A stretch of 64,000 nucleotides of DNA from Tatumella sp. JGM91 (GTDB lineage: Bacteria; Pseudomonadota; Gammaproteobacteria; Enterobacterales; Enterobacteriaceae). The notes under the pieces were generated by a model. That model was not told where the DNA came from. It saw only the letters and a list, made by a program, of their open reading frames with translations, and did no database searches. The stretch is from contig NZ_JAERJP010000010.1 in assembly GCF_018257575.1 (NCBI RefSeq), positions 1 through 64,000 of the forward strand. Reading direction: 5' to 3'. The first letter of the stretch is position 1, and each line of letters begins with the position of its first letter. The position numbers and the translations under genes are program-made. This document shows, one piece after another, positions 46,387 to 56,487 of this stretch.

Positions 46387-49300
46387 ATGCAGCAGGCAGA
46401 AGCACTGGACCCGTTAGTTTTACCGTTGCAGGGCCAGAGGCTGATTGAAGCATCTGCCGGGACCGGCAAAACCTACACTATAGGTATTCTCTACCTGCGT
46501 TTGTTGCTGGGGCTGGGAGGTGATCATGCATTTCACCGTCCGTTATCGGTGGAAGAAATTCTGGTTGTGACCTTTACCGAGGCGGCGACTGCCGAATTAC
46601 GTGGCCGTATCCGTAATAATATTCATGGTCTGCGTATTGCCTGTATCCGGGCTGCCGAACCGTCTCCGGCGGAAAGCGGCGGGGCGCTGGCGGAGCAGGA
46701 TGCCGCCTGGCAGCCATTGCTGGCACAAATTACTGATTTTTCTGGCGCGGCGGCACGGCTGCTGGCGGCAGAGCGGCAGATGGATGAAGCCGCTATATTT
46801 ACCATCCACGGTTTCTGCCAGCGGATGCTGAATATGAATGCATTTGAATCAGGGATGCTGTTTGAACAGCAACTGGTCGAAAATGAACAGCCTTTGCTCG
46901 GGCAGGCGGCCGCAGATTTCTGGCGGCGCTATTGTTACCCGCTGGATGAAGATGTTGCGCGGATCGTACTGGAAACCTTTAGCGGCCCGGAACATTTATT
47001 AGCCTCTCTGCTGCCCTGGCTGCAGGGGGAAATGCCGGTGATTAAGTCAGCTCCGGCCGAAGAACAGAGCCTGACCGGGCGGCATGAGCAGAATATTCAG
47101 CGGATTAATACACTGAAACAGGCGTGGAGCCAGGCCGCTGACGATCTGCGGGATATTATCGAACAGTCCGGTGTTGATAAGCGCAGTTACAGTAGTAAGC
47201 ACTTACCTGTATGGCTGGATAAACTGAAACAGTGGGCGGCTACCCCGACCCGCGATTATCAGATCCCTAAAGAGCTGGCGCGTTTCAGTCAGCAGGTACT
47301 GGCCGAAAAAACCAAAAAGGGTGAGGTTCCGCAGCATCCGCTGTTTAGCCAGGTCGGGGACTTTCTGCAGCAGCCTGTCACCCTGTATGACTGCCTGGTC
47401 AGCCATGCCCTGCGGGAAATCCGTGCCTCCGTGGGATTGCAAAAACGTCAGCATGCCCTGCTGAGTTTCGATGACTTACTGAGTCGTCTGGATTATGCCC
47501 TGCAACATGACAGCGGACCGGCACTGGCAGAATCGGTGCGTCAGCGTTATCCGGTGGCGATGATTGATGAATTCCAGGACACAGACCCGCTGCAATACCG
47601 GATTTTCAGCACCCTGTATGGCGGTCAGCCACAGCATGCCATGTTACTGATCGGTGACCCGAAACAGGCGATTTATGCATTCCGCGGGGCGGATATTTTT
47701 ACTTATATCTCTGCCAGAAAAGAAGTCAGTGCTCACTATACCCTGGGGACTAACTGGCGCTCGTCGCCGGGGATGATTACCAGTGTTAATCGCCTGTTTT
47801 CGGCAGCCGCACAGCCGTTTATTTTCGACGAAATTCCGTTTCAGCCGGTGGCTGCCAGCCCGAAGAACCATGCCCTGAGCCTGCGGCTGGACGGGGTCAG
47901 CCAGCCGGCAATGCGCCTGTGGCTGGCTCCCGGTGAAGGTATGGGGGTAAGTGAGTACCAGCAATTTATGGCCAGCCAGGCGGCAAATGATATTGCCCGC
48001 TGGCTGATCGCCGGGCAGCAGGGAACCGCCTGTTTTGTTGACAGCCAGCAACGTGAGATGCCCGTGACCGCTGCCGATATTACCGTACTGGTCCGCAGCC
48101 GCCAGGAGGCCGGCCTGATACGCGAGGCCTTACAGGCTAACGGGATTGCGTCGGTGTACCTTTCCAGCCGCGACAGTGTCTATCAGACTGCTGAAGCGCG
48201 GGAACTGTTGTGGATTTTACAGGCGGTGCTGGCCCCGGAACAGGAACGTACCCTGCGTACCGCCCTGGCAACCTCGGTGATGGGGCTGGATGCCGCGGCA
48301 CTGGAACAGATAAGCCAGCACAGTGAAGGCTGGGATGCGATGACCGATCTGTTTGCCGGCTGGCAGCAGCTGTGGCGTCAGTCGGGGGTGCTGCCGATGC
48401 TGCGGGATGTGATGATAAAACAGCAACTGGCAGAAAATCTGCTGGCCAGTGAGGGCGGCGAGCGGCGGCTGACGGATATTATGCATCTGGGCGAACTATT
48501 GCAGGAAGCGGCAGTACAGCTCGACAGTCCGCACGCGCTGGTGCGTTTTCTCAGCCGTCAGATACTGCACCCGGACATTAATGGCAGCAGTCAGCAGTTA
48601 CGCCTCGAAAGTGACCGTCATCTGGTACAGATAGTCACGATCCATAAATCGAAAGGGCTGGAGTATCCGTTAGTCTGGCTGCCGTTTGCCGCCAGCTGGC
48701 GGCCTGCAGATGCGGCCCTGTATCATGACCGGGACAGTTTAGCCGCGGTTCTGGATTTACAGCAGGAACCACAGAGTATGCAACTGGCCGAACAGGAACG
48801 ACTGGCCGAAGATTTACGTCTGTTGTATGTGGCACTGACCCGGTCAGTCTGGCATTGCAGCATCGGGGTGGCCCCGTTATTCCGTGGTAACCGCAAACCA
48901 CAGGGTGAAACCGACCTGCACCACAGTGCGATTGGTTATTTATTGCAACAGGGGCAGCCTGCCAGTGCCACTGAATTATCGGCGCGGTTAACACAACTGG
49001 CCGATGACAATATTGCCATTAGCGTGGCGGATAACCCGCCGGCCGCCCGCTGGCAGGACAATGTTGCGGCAGATCCGCAACTGGCCAGCCGTCGCCTGAC
49101 CCGTTCACTGAATGATTTCTGGCGGGTGACCAGTTATTCCGGCCTGCAGCGTCACGGCAGTGCACGTTTACTGGATGTTATGCCGGGATTTGATATTGAT
49201 GCGGCCGGAGAGCAACAGACAGAGCAACCGCCGCAGCTGACGGCCCACCATTTTCCCCGTGGCGCGGGGCCGGGAACCTTTTTACACAGCCTGTTTGAAC

Positions 49301-49965
49301 AGCTGGATTTCAGCCAGCCGGTCCCTGAGCCCTGGCTGGCTGAACAGGTCGCTGCCCATGGCTATCCGCCCCACTGGGTGCCGGTATTGCAGCAGTGGCT
49401 GGAGACTTTGCTGACCACGCCGTTACTGGATGAAGGCCTGTCCCTGTCGGCGCTGCCGGCGGGTGACCGGCTGGCGGAGATGGAGTTTTATCTGCCGATT
49501 AAGGGGCTGTTACAGCCGCAGGCGCTGGATGCCCTGATGCGGCGCTATGATCCTCTGTCACAACAGGCGGCTCCGGTGGATTTTTATCAGGTACAGGGGA
49601 TGCTGAAAGGTTTTATTGACCTGGTGTTCCGCTGGCAGGGTAAATATTATTTGCTGGACTATAAATCTAACTGGCTGGGGGCTGACAGCAGTGCCTATAC
49701 ACCTCAGGCGATGCAACAGGCGATGACTGACCACCGTTATGATCTGCAGTATCAGCTCTATAGCCTGGCGCTGCACCGTTATCTGGCCCACCGTATCCCT
49801 GACTATGACTACCGGCAGCATTTCGGCGGGGTGTTCTATCTTTTCCTGCGCGGGATGGGCGGTGAACAGCCGGAGAACGGCGTGTTTTTTACCCGCCCGG
49901 CGGAAGCGTTTATACAACAGCTGGACAGTCTGTTTGCCGGACAGGAAGGAGTCAGCGATGACTGA
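46387..49965 (+). CDS. recB: Exodeoxyribonuclease V beta subunit RecB
   Basis: The helicase-nuclease subunit of RecBCD. The product has 1192 residues (1180 in E. coli). Walker A is EASAGTGKT (residues 21-29), the Walker B region is MIDEFQDTDPLQY (about residue 394), and further SF1 motifs are LIGDPKQAIYAFRGAD and VTIHKSKGLEYPLVWLP. The C-terminal nuclease carries LLDYKSNW with Asp1091 and Lys1093. Three ATG codons (46378, 46381, 46387) are in frame. The last is preferred because AAGGG lies nine bases before it and MQQAEALDPL aligns with the E. coli start. Its stop overlaps recD by eight bases. Confidence 0.95.
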   Translation: MQQAEALDPLVLPLQGQRLIEASAGTGKTYTIGILYLRLLLGLGGDHAFHRPLSVEEILVVTFTEAATAELRGRIRNNIHGLRIACIRAAEPSPAESGGALAEQDAAWQPLLAQITDFSGAAARLLAAERQMDEAAIFTIHGFCQRMLNMNAFESGMLFEQQLVENEQPLLGQAAADFWRRYCYPLDEDVARIVLETFSGPEHLLASLLPWLQGEMPVIKSAPAEEQSLTGRHEQNIQRINTLKQAWSQAADDLRDIIEQSGVDKRSYSSKHLPVWLDKLKQWAATPTRDYQIPKELARFSQQVLAEKTKKGEVPQHPLFSQVGDFLQQPVTLYDCLVSHALREIRASVGLQKRQHALLSFDDLLSRLDYALQHDSGPALAESVRQRYPVAMIDEFQDTDPLQYRIFSTLYGGQPQHAMLLIGDPKQAIYAFRGADIFTYISARKEVSAHYTLGTNWRSSPGMITSVNRLFSAAAQPFIFDEIPFQPVAASPKNHALSLRLDGVSQPAMRLWLAPGEGMGVSEYQQFMASQAANDIARWLIAGQQGTACFVDSQQREMPVTAADITVLVRSRQEAGLIREALQANGIASVYLSSRDSVYQTAEARELLWILQAVLAPEQERTLRTALATSVMGLDAAALEQISQHSEGWDAMTDLFAGWQQLWRQSGVLPMLRDVMIKQQLAENLLASEGGERRLTDIMHLGELLQEAAVQLDSPHALVRFLSRQILHPDINGSSQQLRLESDRHLVQIVTIHKSKGLEYPLVWLPFAASWRPADAALYHDRDSLAAVLDLQQEPQSMQLAEQERLAEDLRLLYVALTRSVWHCSIGVAPLFRGNRKPQGETDLHHSAIGYLLQQGQPASATELSARLTQLADDNIAISVADNPPAARWQDNVAADPQLASRRLTRSLNDFWRVTSYSGLQRHGSARLLDVMPGFDIDAAGEQQTEQPPQLTAHHFPRGAGPGTFLHSLFEQLDFSQPVPEPWLAEQVAAHGYPPHWVPVLQQWLETLLTTPLLDEGLSLSALPAGDRLAEMEFYLPIKGLLQPQALDALMRRYDPLSQQAAPVDFYQVQGMLKGFIDLVFRWQGKYYLLDYKSNWLGADSSAYTPQAMQQAMTDHRYDLQYQLYSLALHRYLAHRIPDYDYRQHFGGVFYLFLRGMGGEQPENGVFFTRPAEAFIQQLDSLFAGQEGVSDD

Positions 49966-51814
49966 ATTTGAACAGTTACTGAAACAGGCGCAGGAAGCGC
50001 AGATGTTCCGTCCGCTGGATGTGCGTTTTGCACAGCTGACGGAGAACAGCGGTTCTGCGCCGCGCCTGCTGGCCGCCGCCTGCCTCAGTGCCAGTACCGG
50101 CGAAGGGCATGTCTGTCTGCCGTTAGCCTTGCTGCATCCGGAGGCGTTATACAGCGGGCGTCAGCTGACGCTGGCGCAGGCCCTGTGGCAGGCAGCCGGT
50201 GCGCCGCAGACGGTCAGCCAATGGCAGCAGCTGCTCAGCGAGTGGCAGGCGGTCAGTGAGGGCTCACTGGCGACGCCGCTGGTGTTATCCGGTCAGCGGC
50301 TGTATCTGCACCGCATGTGGCACTATGAGCGACAGGTGGCCGGATTTTTCTCGGCTGATTTTCGTGCCGATCCTCCGGACAGCCGGCAAATACGGCAGGT
50401 GCTGGATCAGCTGTTTGGTGAAGCCGGCGATAACTGGCAAAAAGTGGCGGCTGCGGTAGCCCTGACCAGGCAGCATGCCGTGATTTCCGGCGGGCCGGGA
50501 ACCGGCAAAACGACCACCGTGGCACGACTGCTGGCGGCCTTATTACTGCTTGAACCGCGGCGCTTACGTATCCGTATGGCGGCCCCGACCGGTAAAGCCG
50601 CGGCCAGGCTGACTGAGTCACTGGGCAAGGCCCTGCAGGCTTTGCCGGTGGATGATACCCTGAAAGCACGTTTTCCTGATGAGGCGACCACCCTGCACCG
50701 GCTGCTGGGGGCACGGCCGGGGACCCGCCGGTTACGTTACCATGCGGGTAACCCGCTGCACCTGGATGTACTGGTGGTGGATGAAGCGTCTATGGTTGAT
50801 TTATCGATGATGGCATCGCTGATCAGCGCCTTACCGGCCACTGCGCGGGTGATTTTTCTCGGTGACCGCGATCAGCTGGCCTCGGTGGAAGCCGGGGCGG
50901 TACTGGGAGATATCTGTCGTTGTGCAGAGTATGGTTACAGCCCGCAACGGGCCAGAGAACTGGCACAACTGACGGGGGCGCAGCTCACCGGGCAGGAGAT
51001 ACCGGATGCGCCACGGGTCCGTGATAGTCTGTGTCTGTTACAACAGAGCTACCGGTTTGCTGCCGGATCAGGGATTGGGCAACTGGCTGCAGCGGTGAAT
51101 CAGGGCGATACCGCCCGGTTTAACCGGGTGCGGCAGGAGGGCTACCAGGATATCGCATTACAGCCTCTGGAGTGTGCTGAACACTGGGTAACTATGCTCA
51201 ACGATATCAGTGATGGCTACGGGCCGGTACTGGAAATGATCCGGCGTCAGGCACCGGCCGCAGAGGTATTGCAGGCGTTCAGCCGTTATCAGCTGTTATG
51301 TGCATTACGTGAAGGGCCTTTTGGGGTCAGCGGCCTCAACCAGCGCATTGAACAACGGCTCCGTCAGCAGCAGCGGCTGGCAACCAGTGCAGGAAACAGC
51401 CACTGGTACAGGGGACGGCCGGTAATGATCACCCGTAATGACAGTGCGCTGGGGTTATTTAACGGTGACATTGGTATTACGATGGCCGATAACAGCGGTC
51501 AGCTGAAAGTCCACTTTATGCTGCCTGATGGTAACGTCAAAGCGGTGCAACCCAGTCGTTTACCTCCCCATGATACGGCATGGGCGATGACCGTCCATAA
51601 ATCTCAGGGGTCCGAGTTTGACCATACGGCACTGGTACTGCCGCCACAGTTCAGCCCGGTACTGACCCGTGAGCTGGTATATACGGCCATTACCCGCGCC
51701 CGCAGGCAACTGACCATTTACAGTGATGAACGGCTGTTTCTCCGGGCGATACAATCACGGACGCAGCGGCGCAGCGGGCTGACCGATCAGCTTTCTCGCG
51801 ACCCGGCAGCATAA
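49958..51814 (+). CDS. recD: Exodeoxyribonuclease V alpha subunit RecD
   Basis: The fast 5'-3' helicase subunit of RecBCD. The product has 618 residues (608 in E. coli). Walker A is SGGPGTGKTTTVARL at about residues 177-191, with VLVVDEASMVDLSMM as Walker B, FLGDRDQLASVEAGAVLGDI as motif III, and AMTVHKSQGSEF and YTAITRARRQL as the last helicase motifs. ATG 49958 follows GGAAGGAG in the recB 3' end and gives the E. coli-like start MTEFEQLLKQA. A longer frame starting inside recB at 49739 is rejected. The overlap with recB implies coupled translation, fitting a fixed-ratio complex. Confidence 0.95.
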   Translation: MTEFEQLLKQAQEAQMFRPLDVRFAQLTENSGSAPRLLAAACLSASTGEGHVCLPLALLHPEALYSGRQLTLAQALWQAAGAPQTVSQWQQLLSEWQAVSEGSLATPLVLSGQRLYLHRMWHYERQVAGFFSADFRADPPDSRQIRQVLDQLFGEAGDNWQKVAAAVALTRQHAVISGGPGTGKTTTVARLLAALLLLEPRRLRIRMAAPTGKAAARLTESLGKALQALPVDDTLKARFPDEATTLHRLLGARPGTRRLRYHAGNPLHLDVLVVDEASMVDLSMMASLISALPATARVIFLGDRDQLASVEAGAVLGDICRCAEYGYSPQRARELAQLTGAQLTGQEIPDAPRVRDSLCLLQQSYRFAAGSGIGQLAAAVNQGDTARFNRVRQEGYQDIALQPLECAEHWVTMLNDISDGYGPVLEMIRRQAPAAEVLQAFSRYQLLCALREGPFGVSGLNQRIEQRLRQQQRLATSAGNSHWYRGRPVMITRNDSALGLFNGDIGITMADNSGQLKVHFMLPDGNVKAVQPSRLPPHDTAWAMTVHKSQGSEFDHTALVLPPQFSPVLTRELVYTAITRARRQLTIYSDERLFLRAIQSRTQRRSGLTDQLSRDPAA

Positions 51815-51817
51815 TAT

Positions 51818-51842
51818 CTCCCCCTGCCCGCAGGCGGGGGAG
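51818..51842. terminator. Hairpin between recD and argA
   Basis: CTCCCCC / GGGGGAG stem with inner pairing, four bases after the recD stop and nine bases before the argA stop on the other strand. It probably ends both transcripts, though T runs are short. Confidence 0.6.
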
Positions 51843-51850
51843 TTAAGGTA

Positions 51851-53179
51851 TCAGGTCAGGCTCAGCATCAGTACTTTGGAGCGGCGCTGATAGTTGTACA
51901 TTTTCTTTTTTGTTTCAGGTAAAGAGTCGATATCGACCGGCACAAAACCCCGCTCCTGGAACCAGTGGATGCTGCGGGTGGTCAGGACAAAAATTTTCCG
52001 GAGCCCCGCCATTCTTGCCTGCAGGCAGATGTGCTGTAACAGCAGGTCGCCGCGCGAAGAACTGCGGTATTCCGGATGCACCGCCACACAGGCCATTTCA
52101 CCAATCATTTCATCGGCGAAAGGATAGAGTGCCGCACAGGCGATGGTCAGATTATCGCGTACCACGACGGTGAATTTATTAATCTCCATTTCCAGTTGTT
52201 CCCGTGAGCGGCGCACGAGGATCCCTTGCTGCTCAAGCGGCTGGATCAGATCCAGGATGCCACCGATATCATCGATCGTCGCTTTACGGATCTGTTCAGC
52301 AGATTCCATAACAACCTGAGTCCCAATCCCGTCGCGTGAGAACAGCTCCTGTAACAGGGCACCGTCTTCCTGATAGCTGATCAGATGACTGCGGCGAATA
52401 CCACTGCGACAGGCCTGTACAGCTCCCCGTAAAAAACGCACGGTACCGGACAGATAGTTGCCCTGTTGTTCAAAAGCATCAATCCGTTGCTGTGCCTGAT
52501 TCGGGAACATTTCAGAGACAATGTTACCTGCCTCGTCGGCGACCCCCTGTCCGGAGCAGAAACCGATCATTTTTTCGGCTTTCAGCTTTATCGCCACCTG
52601 AGTGGCAATTTCTTCTGATGGCAGGTTAAAACTTTCTCCGGTGACCGACACGGCGACCGGGCCGATTAACACAATGGCATCGTTATCCAGCTGACGGTGA
52701 ATCGCCTGATGATCAATGCGGCGGATACGTCCTGAATGGCAGTAGTCGACCCCGTCATCGACGCCCAGCGGCTGAGCAATCACAAAATTGCCGCTGACAA
52801 CATTAATATGGGCGCCCTGCAAAGGCGTATTACCTAGACTCATGGAAAGGCGGGCAGTGATTTCCAGTTGCAGCCGGCCAGCGGCCTGTTTTACCAGTTC
52901 CAGGGAGGCAGCATCGGTGACACGGGTGTGTTTGTGATACCGGGGGGCTATCTGATGGTCGGCCAGGTTGGCATCAATTTGCGGACGTGCGCCGTAGACC
53001 AGCACCAGGCGAATACCCAGGCTATGCAGTAAGCCGATATCGTTCACAATACCGGAAAAGTTGTCATGCTCGATGGCTTCACCACCCAGCATAATGACAA
53101 AGGTCTTGCCACGATGGGCATTAATATACGGGACCGTATGACGAAACCCCTGCACTAATTCGGTACTACGTTCCTTCAC
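51851..53179 (-). CDS. argA: N-acetylglutamate synthase
   Basis: First step of arginine synthesis: acetyl transfer from acetyl-CoA to glutamate. The product has 442 residues (443 in E. coli). The N-terminal amino-acid-kinase-like domain (residues 1-290) binds the arginine inhibitor and begins [20 protein letters not shown]. The C-terminal acetyltransferase domain has [27 protein letters not shown] and [15 protein letters not shown]. It is read divergently from amiC. Two ARG boxes lie directly upstream, so it should be repressed by ArgR when arginine is high. Confidence 0.96.
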   Translation of the reverse strand: MKERSTELVQGFRHTVPYINAHRGKTFVIMLGGEAIEHDNFSGIVNDIGLLHSLGIRLVLVYGARPQIDANLADHQIAPRYHKHTRVTDAASLELVKQAAGRLQLEITARLSMSLGNTPLQGAHINVVSGNFVIAQPLGVDDGVDYCHSGRIRRIDHQAIHRQLDNDAIVLIGPVAVSVTGESFNLPSEEIATQVAIKLKAEKMIGFCSGQGVADEAGNIVSEMFPNQAQQRIDAFEQQGNYLSGTVRFLRGAVQACRSGIRRSHLISYQEDGALLQELFSRDGIGTQVVMESAEQIRKATIDDIGGILDLIQPLEQQGILVRRSREQLEMEINKFTVVVRDNLTIACAALYPFADEMIGEMACVAVHPEYRSSSRGDLLLQHICLQARMAGLRKIFVLTTRSIHWFQERGFVPVDIDSLPETKKKMYNYQRRSKVLMLSLT

Positions 53180-53191
53180 GGCACACTCCGG

Positions 53192-53230
53192 AGTGAATTG
53201 TTATTCGGTTTTTATGTATTTTTATTCTTT
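53192..53230 (-). promoter_or_regulatory. Paired ARG boxes (ArgR operator) upstream of argA
   Basis: Two 18-base ARG boxes separated by three bases, the standard ArgR hexamer layout. Box 1 (53192-53209) reads AGTGAATTGTTATTCGGT, with TGAAT and ATTC half-sites intact. Box 2 (53213-53230) reads TATGTATTTTTATTCTTT, with one change in the left half-site. They start 13 bases upstream of the argA start codon, so binding would cover promoter or ribosome entry. Confidence 0.8.
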
Positions 53231-53408
53231 TCCGGAGGGATTTGCAAGGGCTGAAACTGACGTTTTTTTACCAATTTAATCGTGCCAAACCAGGTAATAA
53301 ACTTCATTATCATGGAGTTCCGTAAATATTGTACCGGCCGTTAAGCAAAATTGTTTTCTTTCACCAGCCACTGTTTGTTCTCTTTTTAACCCTATGGACA
53401 GGATGTCT

Positions 53409-54626
53409 ATGTCAGCAGAATATCCGTTTTTCAGCCGTCGCCGGTTATTACAGGCCACTGCCGTATCAGCCTTACTGGCAGTTACCCGTACCCGCGGTGC
53501 GGCAGGGCCGGTGATGATTGCGGTGCGTATCTGGCCGTCATCAGCCTATACACGGGTTACCCTTGAATCGAGCGGGCCATTACGTTATCGCCAGTTCAGG
53601 CTGAATGATCCTGAACGTCTGGTGGTGGATATTGAAGATGTGCAACTGAACCAGGTGGTGAAACAGGCGGCCGGCAGCGTCAGCAGTACCGACCCGTATC
53701 TGCGTGAAGTGAGGGCCGGACAGTTTACGGCCACGACACTACGCATTGTGCTGGTGCTGAAGCAGCAGGTCACGCCGAAAATATTTGCCCTTACCCCGGT
53801 TGCTGATTTTAAGCACCGGCTGGTGGTCGATCTTTATTCCGGCCTCAATACCGACGGTGACCCGCTGACCGCCTTTCTTGCCCGTTATTCCGCCGGCGAA
53901 GCCGTGACGCCGCCAGCGCCGGGTAAAGCTGGCCGCGATCGTCCGCTGATCGTGATGATCGATCCCGGCCATGGCGGGGAGGATCCGGGCGCGCGTGGCA
54001 AAGCGGGCACCCGTGAGAAAGATATTGTACTGAGTATCAGCCGCCGTCTGAAAAAACTGATAGATAAACAGCCACTGATGACCGCCTTTATGACCCGCAG
54101 TGATGATGTTTTTATTCCGCTGCAGGTCCGTGTGGCCAAAGCTCAGCGCCTGAAAGCCGATATGTTGATATCCATTCATGCTGATTCTTTTACCCGTCCT
54201 GCCGCCAACGGCGCTTCCGTATTTGCCTTATCAACCCGCGGGGCCACTTCGGCCGCTGCCCGCTTTCTGGCGGACAGTCAGAATGCCTCGGACAGTATTG
54301 GCGGGGTTAATCTCAGTGGTGATCTTTACCTGGATCGTACCCTGTTCGATATGCTGCAACGCCGGACCATCAGCGACAGCCTTAAACTGGGGCAGCATAT
54401 GCTGCGGCATATGGGGAAAATAACCCGTCTGCATAAACAACAGGTCGATCAGGCCGGGTTTGCCGTATTAAAAGCACCGGATATTCCGTCTGTACTGGTA
54501 GAAACGGCATTTATCAGCCATCCGCAGGAAGAGAAAAAACTGCGCACAGCAGGTTATCAGCAGCAGGTGGCAGAGGCGATTGTCGGGGGAATTAAAGATT
54601 ATCTGGCAGAGAGGCGGAACGTTTAA
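53409..54626 (+). CDS. amiC: N-acetylmuramoyl-L-alanine amidase AmiC
   Basis: A periplasmic, zinc-dependent amidase that cleaves peptide stems from peptidoglycan during daughter cell separation. The product has 405 residues (417 in E. coli). The N-terminus carries a twin-arginine (Tat) signal, SRRRLLQATAVSALLA, as in E. coli AmiC. An AMIN domain (about residues 40-140) targets the septum. The Amidase_3 domain shows IDPGHGGEDPGA, MLISIHADSF and SVLVETAFISH with its zinc ligands and catalytic Glu. ATG 53409 is favoured because AGGA lies six bases upstream, over two earlier in-frame ATGs at 53394 and 53403. Confidence 0.95.
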   Translation: MSAEYPFFSRRRLLQATAVSALLAVTRTRGAAGPVMIAVRIWPSSAYTRVTLESSGPLRYRQFRLNDPERLVVDIEDVQLNQVVKQAAGSVSSTDPYLREVRAGQFTATTLRIVLVLKQQVTPKIFALTPVADFKHRLVVDLYSGLNTDGDPLTAFLARYSAGEAVTPPAPGKAGRDRPLIVMIDPGHGGEDPGARGKAGTREKDIVLSISRRLKKLIDKQPLMTAFMTRSDDVFIPLQVRVAKAQRLKADMLISIHADSFTRPAANGASVFALSTRGATSAAARFLADSQNASDSIGGVNLSGDLYLDRTLFDMLQRRTISDSLKLGQHMLRHMGKITRLHKQQVDQAGFAVLKAPDIPSVLVETAFISHPQEEKKLRTAGYQQQVAEAIVGGIKDYLAERRNV

Positions 54627-54629
54627 GGC

Positions 54630-54658
54630 ATTTTCCTCTGCCAGTGGCAGAGGAAAAT
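54630..54658. terminator. Two-way terminator between amiC and the antiporter gene
   Basis: A perfect thirteen-base inverted repeat (ATTTTCCTCTGCC / GGCAGAGGAAAAT, three-base loop) directly after amiC. A and T runs on both sides allow it to serve both converging genes. Confidence 0.85.
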
Positions 54659-54671
54659 ATGAAGGGCACAA

Positions 54672-55997
54672 TCAGACGGCGGATTTCACCTTATCTCCGG
54701 CATCCCGTCCGGCGAGGAATCCGTAAAAGATATAGCCCAGCAGGGTGATAATAGTGCCGCCGAAAACGGCTTCCACACCGCAGGAATACACACCGTAGAT
54801 ACTGTACAGCACGGCGAAAGTACTGACGATGGAGGCAACCCGGTACTGAGATTTCGTCACATGGTTTTTCTGCATCATTACCTGCAAACCGGTCATGGAT
54901 AATACGTAAGGCACCATATTAATAAATACCGCCAGGTTTAACAGCATGTTGAACTGTTTCAGCAGGTTAGGCGAAATAGTCATGGAAGCCAGTAACAACT
55001 CCAGTACCAGCATAATCAGCATACCGGCAACAGGCGCATCGCTTTTGCTGACTTTAGCGAATACCTGCGGGAATAATTTATCATCGGCCGCAGATTTCGA
55101 TACCTGCGCATTGGTGAACTGCCAGCCCAGCAGGGAACCGATACAGGCAATAACCGCCAGTGCGGTAATAATCTGACCTACCAGCGGGGTAAACATCATT
55201 GAGAATACCAGCCCGAAAGGAGCATCGGAGGTTACCAGTTGTGCATTCGGGACAATCCCCTGAATAACTGTGGTGGAGGCGATATAAACAATAGCGGCAA
55301 ACCCGGTACCAAACAGACATGCCAGCGGGACATTACGTTCCGGATTTTCTACCGCATCAGAGTTAGCCCCTGCCGATTCAACACCGAGGAAAGCCCACAG
55401 AGTCAGTGAGATACCTGAAGAGATAGCACCACCGGTAGACATGTAATGAGGGTTCCAGGCCGCACTGAAGATAGCCGGATCGAACCAGAACCAGCCGAGT
55501 ACAGACAGCCCGGCAACCGGAATAATGATACCCCAGATAGTAATGTTCGAGATTTTACCGGTGATTTTAGGCCCTTTAAAGTTAGCAACCATAGTGACGA
55601 CCAGGATGGCGACAACTGTCAGGAAGGTATGCACCGGTGAACTTTTGATCCAGGGGGCAAACGGAGCCATATAACCCGCAGCGGAGACAGCAATAGCCAC
55701 ACAACTGATAACCAGACAAATATAGTAGGTATAAGAGGCAATAAAGAAGGCCGATTTTCCGTGGGCTTCTGCGGCATAAGCGGACATCCCGCCTGAGCGG
55801 CGGCACAGTGCACCACATTTGGCGAAGGTATAGGCGATACACATCGCACCGACGACAGTAACTGCCCACGATAAAATGGAAATTGCACCCGTTTCCGCAA
55901 GGCTGGCGGGCAGCATGATAATGCCTGAGCCCATCATATTTACGGCCACGAGAACGGTCAGGTCAACGACCCCCATTTTCCTGGAATTTGAAGCCAT
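54672..55997 (-). CDS. Basic amino acid/polyamine antiporter (PotE/CadB type, APC family)
   Basis: A twelve-helix inner-membrane exchanger of 441 residues. The start KMGVVDLTVLVAVNMMGSGI, the segments CGALCRRSGGMSAYAAEAHG, WAFLGVESAGANSDAVENPE, RNVPLACLFGTGFAAIVYIA and GSLLGWQFTNAQVSKSAADD follow PotE (ornithine/putrescine) and CadB (lysine/cadaverine) more closely than AdiC. The gene is divergent from an arginine decarboxylase, so by context it should exchange external arginine for internal agmatine, removing protons from the cell and supporting acid survival. Substrate is therefore inference. A long perfect inverted repeat lies 42 bases upstream of the start. Confidence 0.88.
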   Translation of the reverse strand: MASNSRKMGVVDLTVLVAVNMMGSGIIMLPASLAETGAISILSWAVTVVGAMCIAYTFAKCGALCRRSGGMSAYAAEAHGKSAFFIASYTYYICLVISCVAIAVSAAGYMAPFAPWIKSSPVHTFLTVVAILVVTMVANFKGPKITGKISNITIWGIIIPVAGLSVLGWFWFDPAIFSAAWNPHYMSTGGAISSGISLTLWAFLGVESAGANSDAVENPERNVPLACLFGTGFAAIVYIASTTVIQGIVPNAQLVTSDAPFGLVFSMMFTPLVGQIITALAVIACIGSLLGWQFTNAQVSKSAADDKLFPQVFAKVSKSDAPVAGMLIMLVLELLLASMTISPNLLKQFNMLLNLAVFINMVPYVLSMTGLQVMMQKNHVTKSQYRVASIVSTFAVLYSIYGVYSCGVEAVFGGTIITLLGYIFYGFLAGRDAGDKVKSAV

Positions 55998-56038
55998 AAC
56001 ATTCTCCTGGTTTAATGTAATCCGGCAGATTTATTATC

Positions 56039-56073
56039 AATATTTAAATTCATTTATTGTGAATTTAAATATT
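56039..56073. promoter_or_regulatory. Perfect 14-base inverted repeat upstream of the antiporter gene
   Basis: AATATTTAAATTCA and its exact complement TGAATTTAAATATT flank a seven-base spacer TTTATTG. It lies 42 bases before the antiporter start codon. It contains ATTCA and TGAAT half-sites but in everted order compared with an ARG box. It may be an operator or a leader hairpin of the antiporter mRNA. Confidence 0.6.
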
Positions 56074-56487
56074 TATGGTTGTTTTATTAATTAGCTTTTT
56101 GCTGGCTATAAAGTAAAGGTAATTACCGGAAATTAAAATTGATCAATATCAAGAAATAATCCTAAAAAATTATTTTTATATAAATATTCAGATATCATCT
56201 TTTGATAAATCCATATTCTAATGGTTTGTTTTTATTGTGTTTTTTGTTTTATCTTCTGCAAATCATTGATATTAAAAAACAGGCCATTTGAATGACTATT
56301 TAAATATTTTTTTTCGGCAAAAAATAGGCTGGAAAAAATAAAGTCTATAGTTTAATTTCCTCTTCATCAGGTCAGTGAGTTTATTGATAATCTCTCTTTC
56401 ACCAGGTATCTGAACATTTATTGCTTACTTTTATAATAAGTAATATCCGCCCTGATCATTTATACAAAGTATAATAATGAGGATCTT
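56074..56487. other. AT-rich divergent promoter region between antiporter and adiA
   Basis: About 410 bases with no gene, strongly AT-rich, of the kind H-NS often silences. A TTACTT / AAGTAA inverted repeat with a seven-base spacer lies at about 56425-56443 and encloses TATAAT (56432-56437), a possible -10. GAGGATC at about 56479-56485 is the adiA ribosome binding site. It should hold acid- or arginine-responsive control sites, none of which I can name. Confidence 0.5.

Noticed and set aside
54627-54700. Attachment-site copy of the tRNA-fMet 3' end near amiC
   Set aside because: No stretch resembling GGCCGGATTTGAACC or its complement was found there. Only a terminator repeat is present.
56470-56475. 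TATAAT just before adiA as a -10 box
   Set aside because: It is only 12 bases from the start codon, leaving no room for a leader with the ribosome binding site. An upstream TATAAT at 56432 is more plausible.
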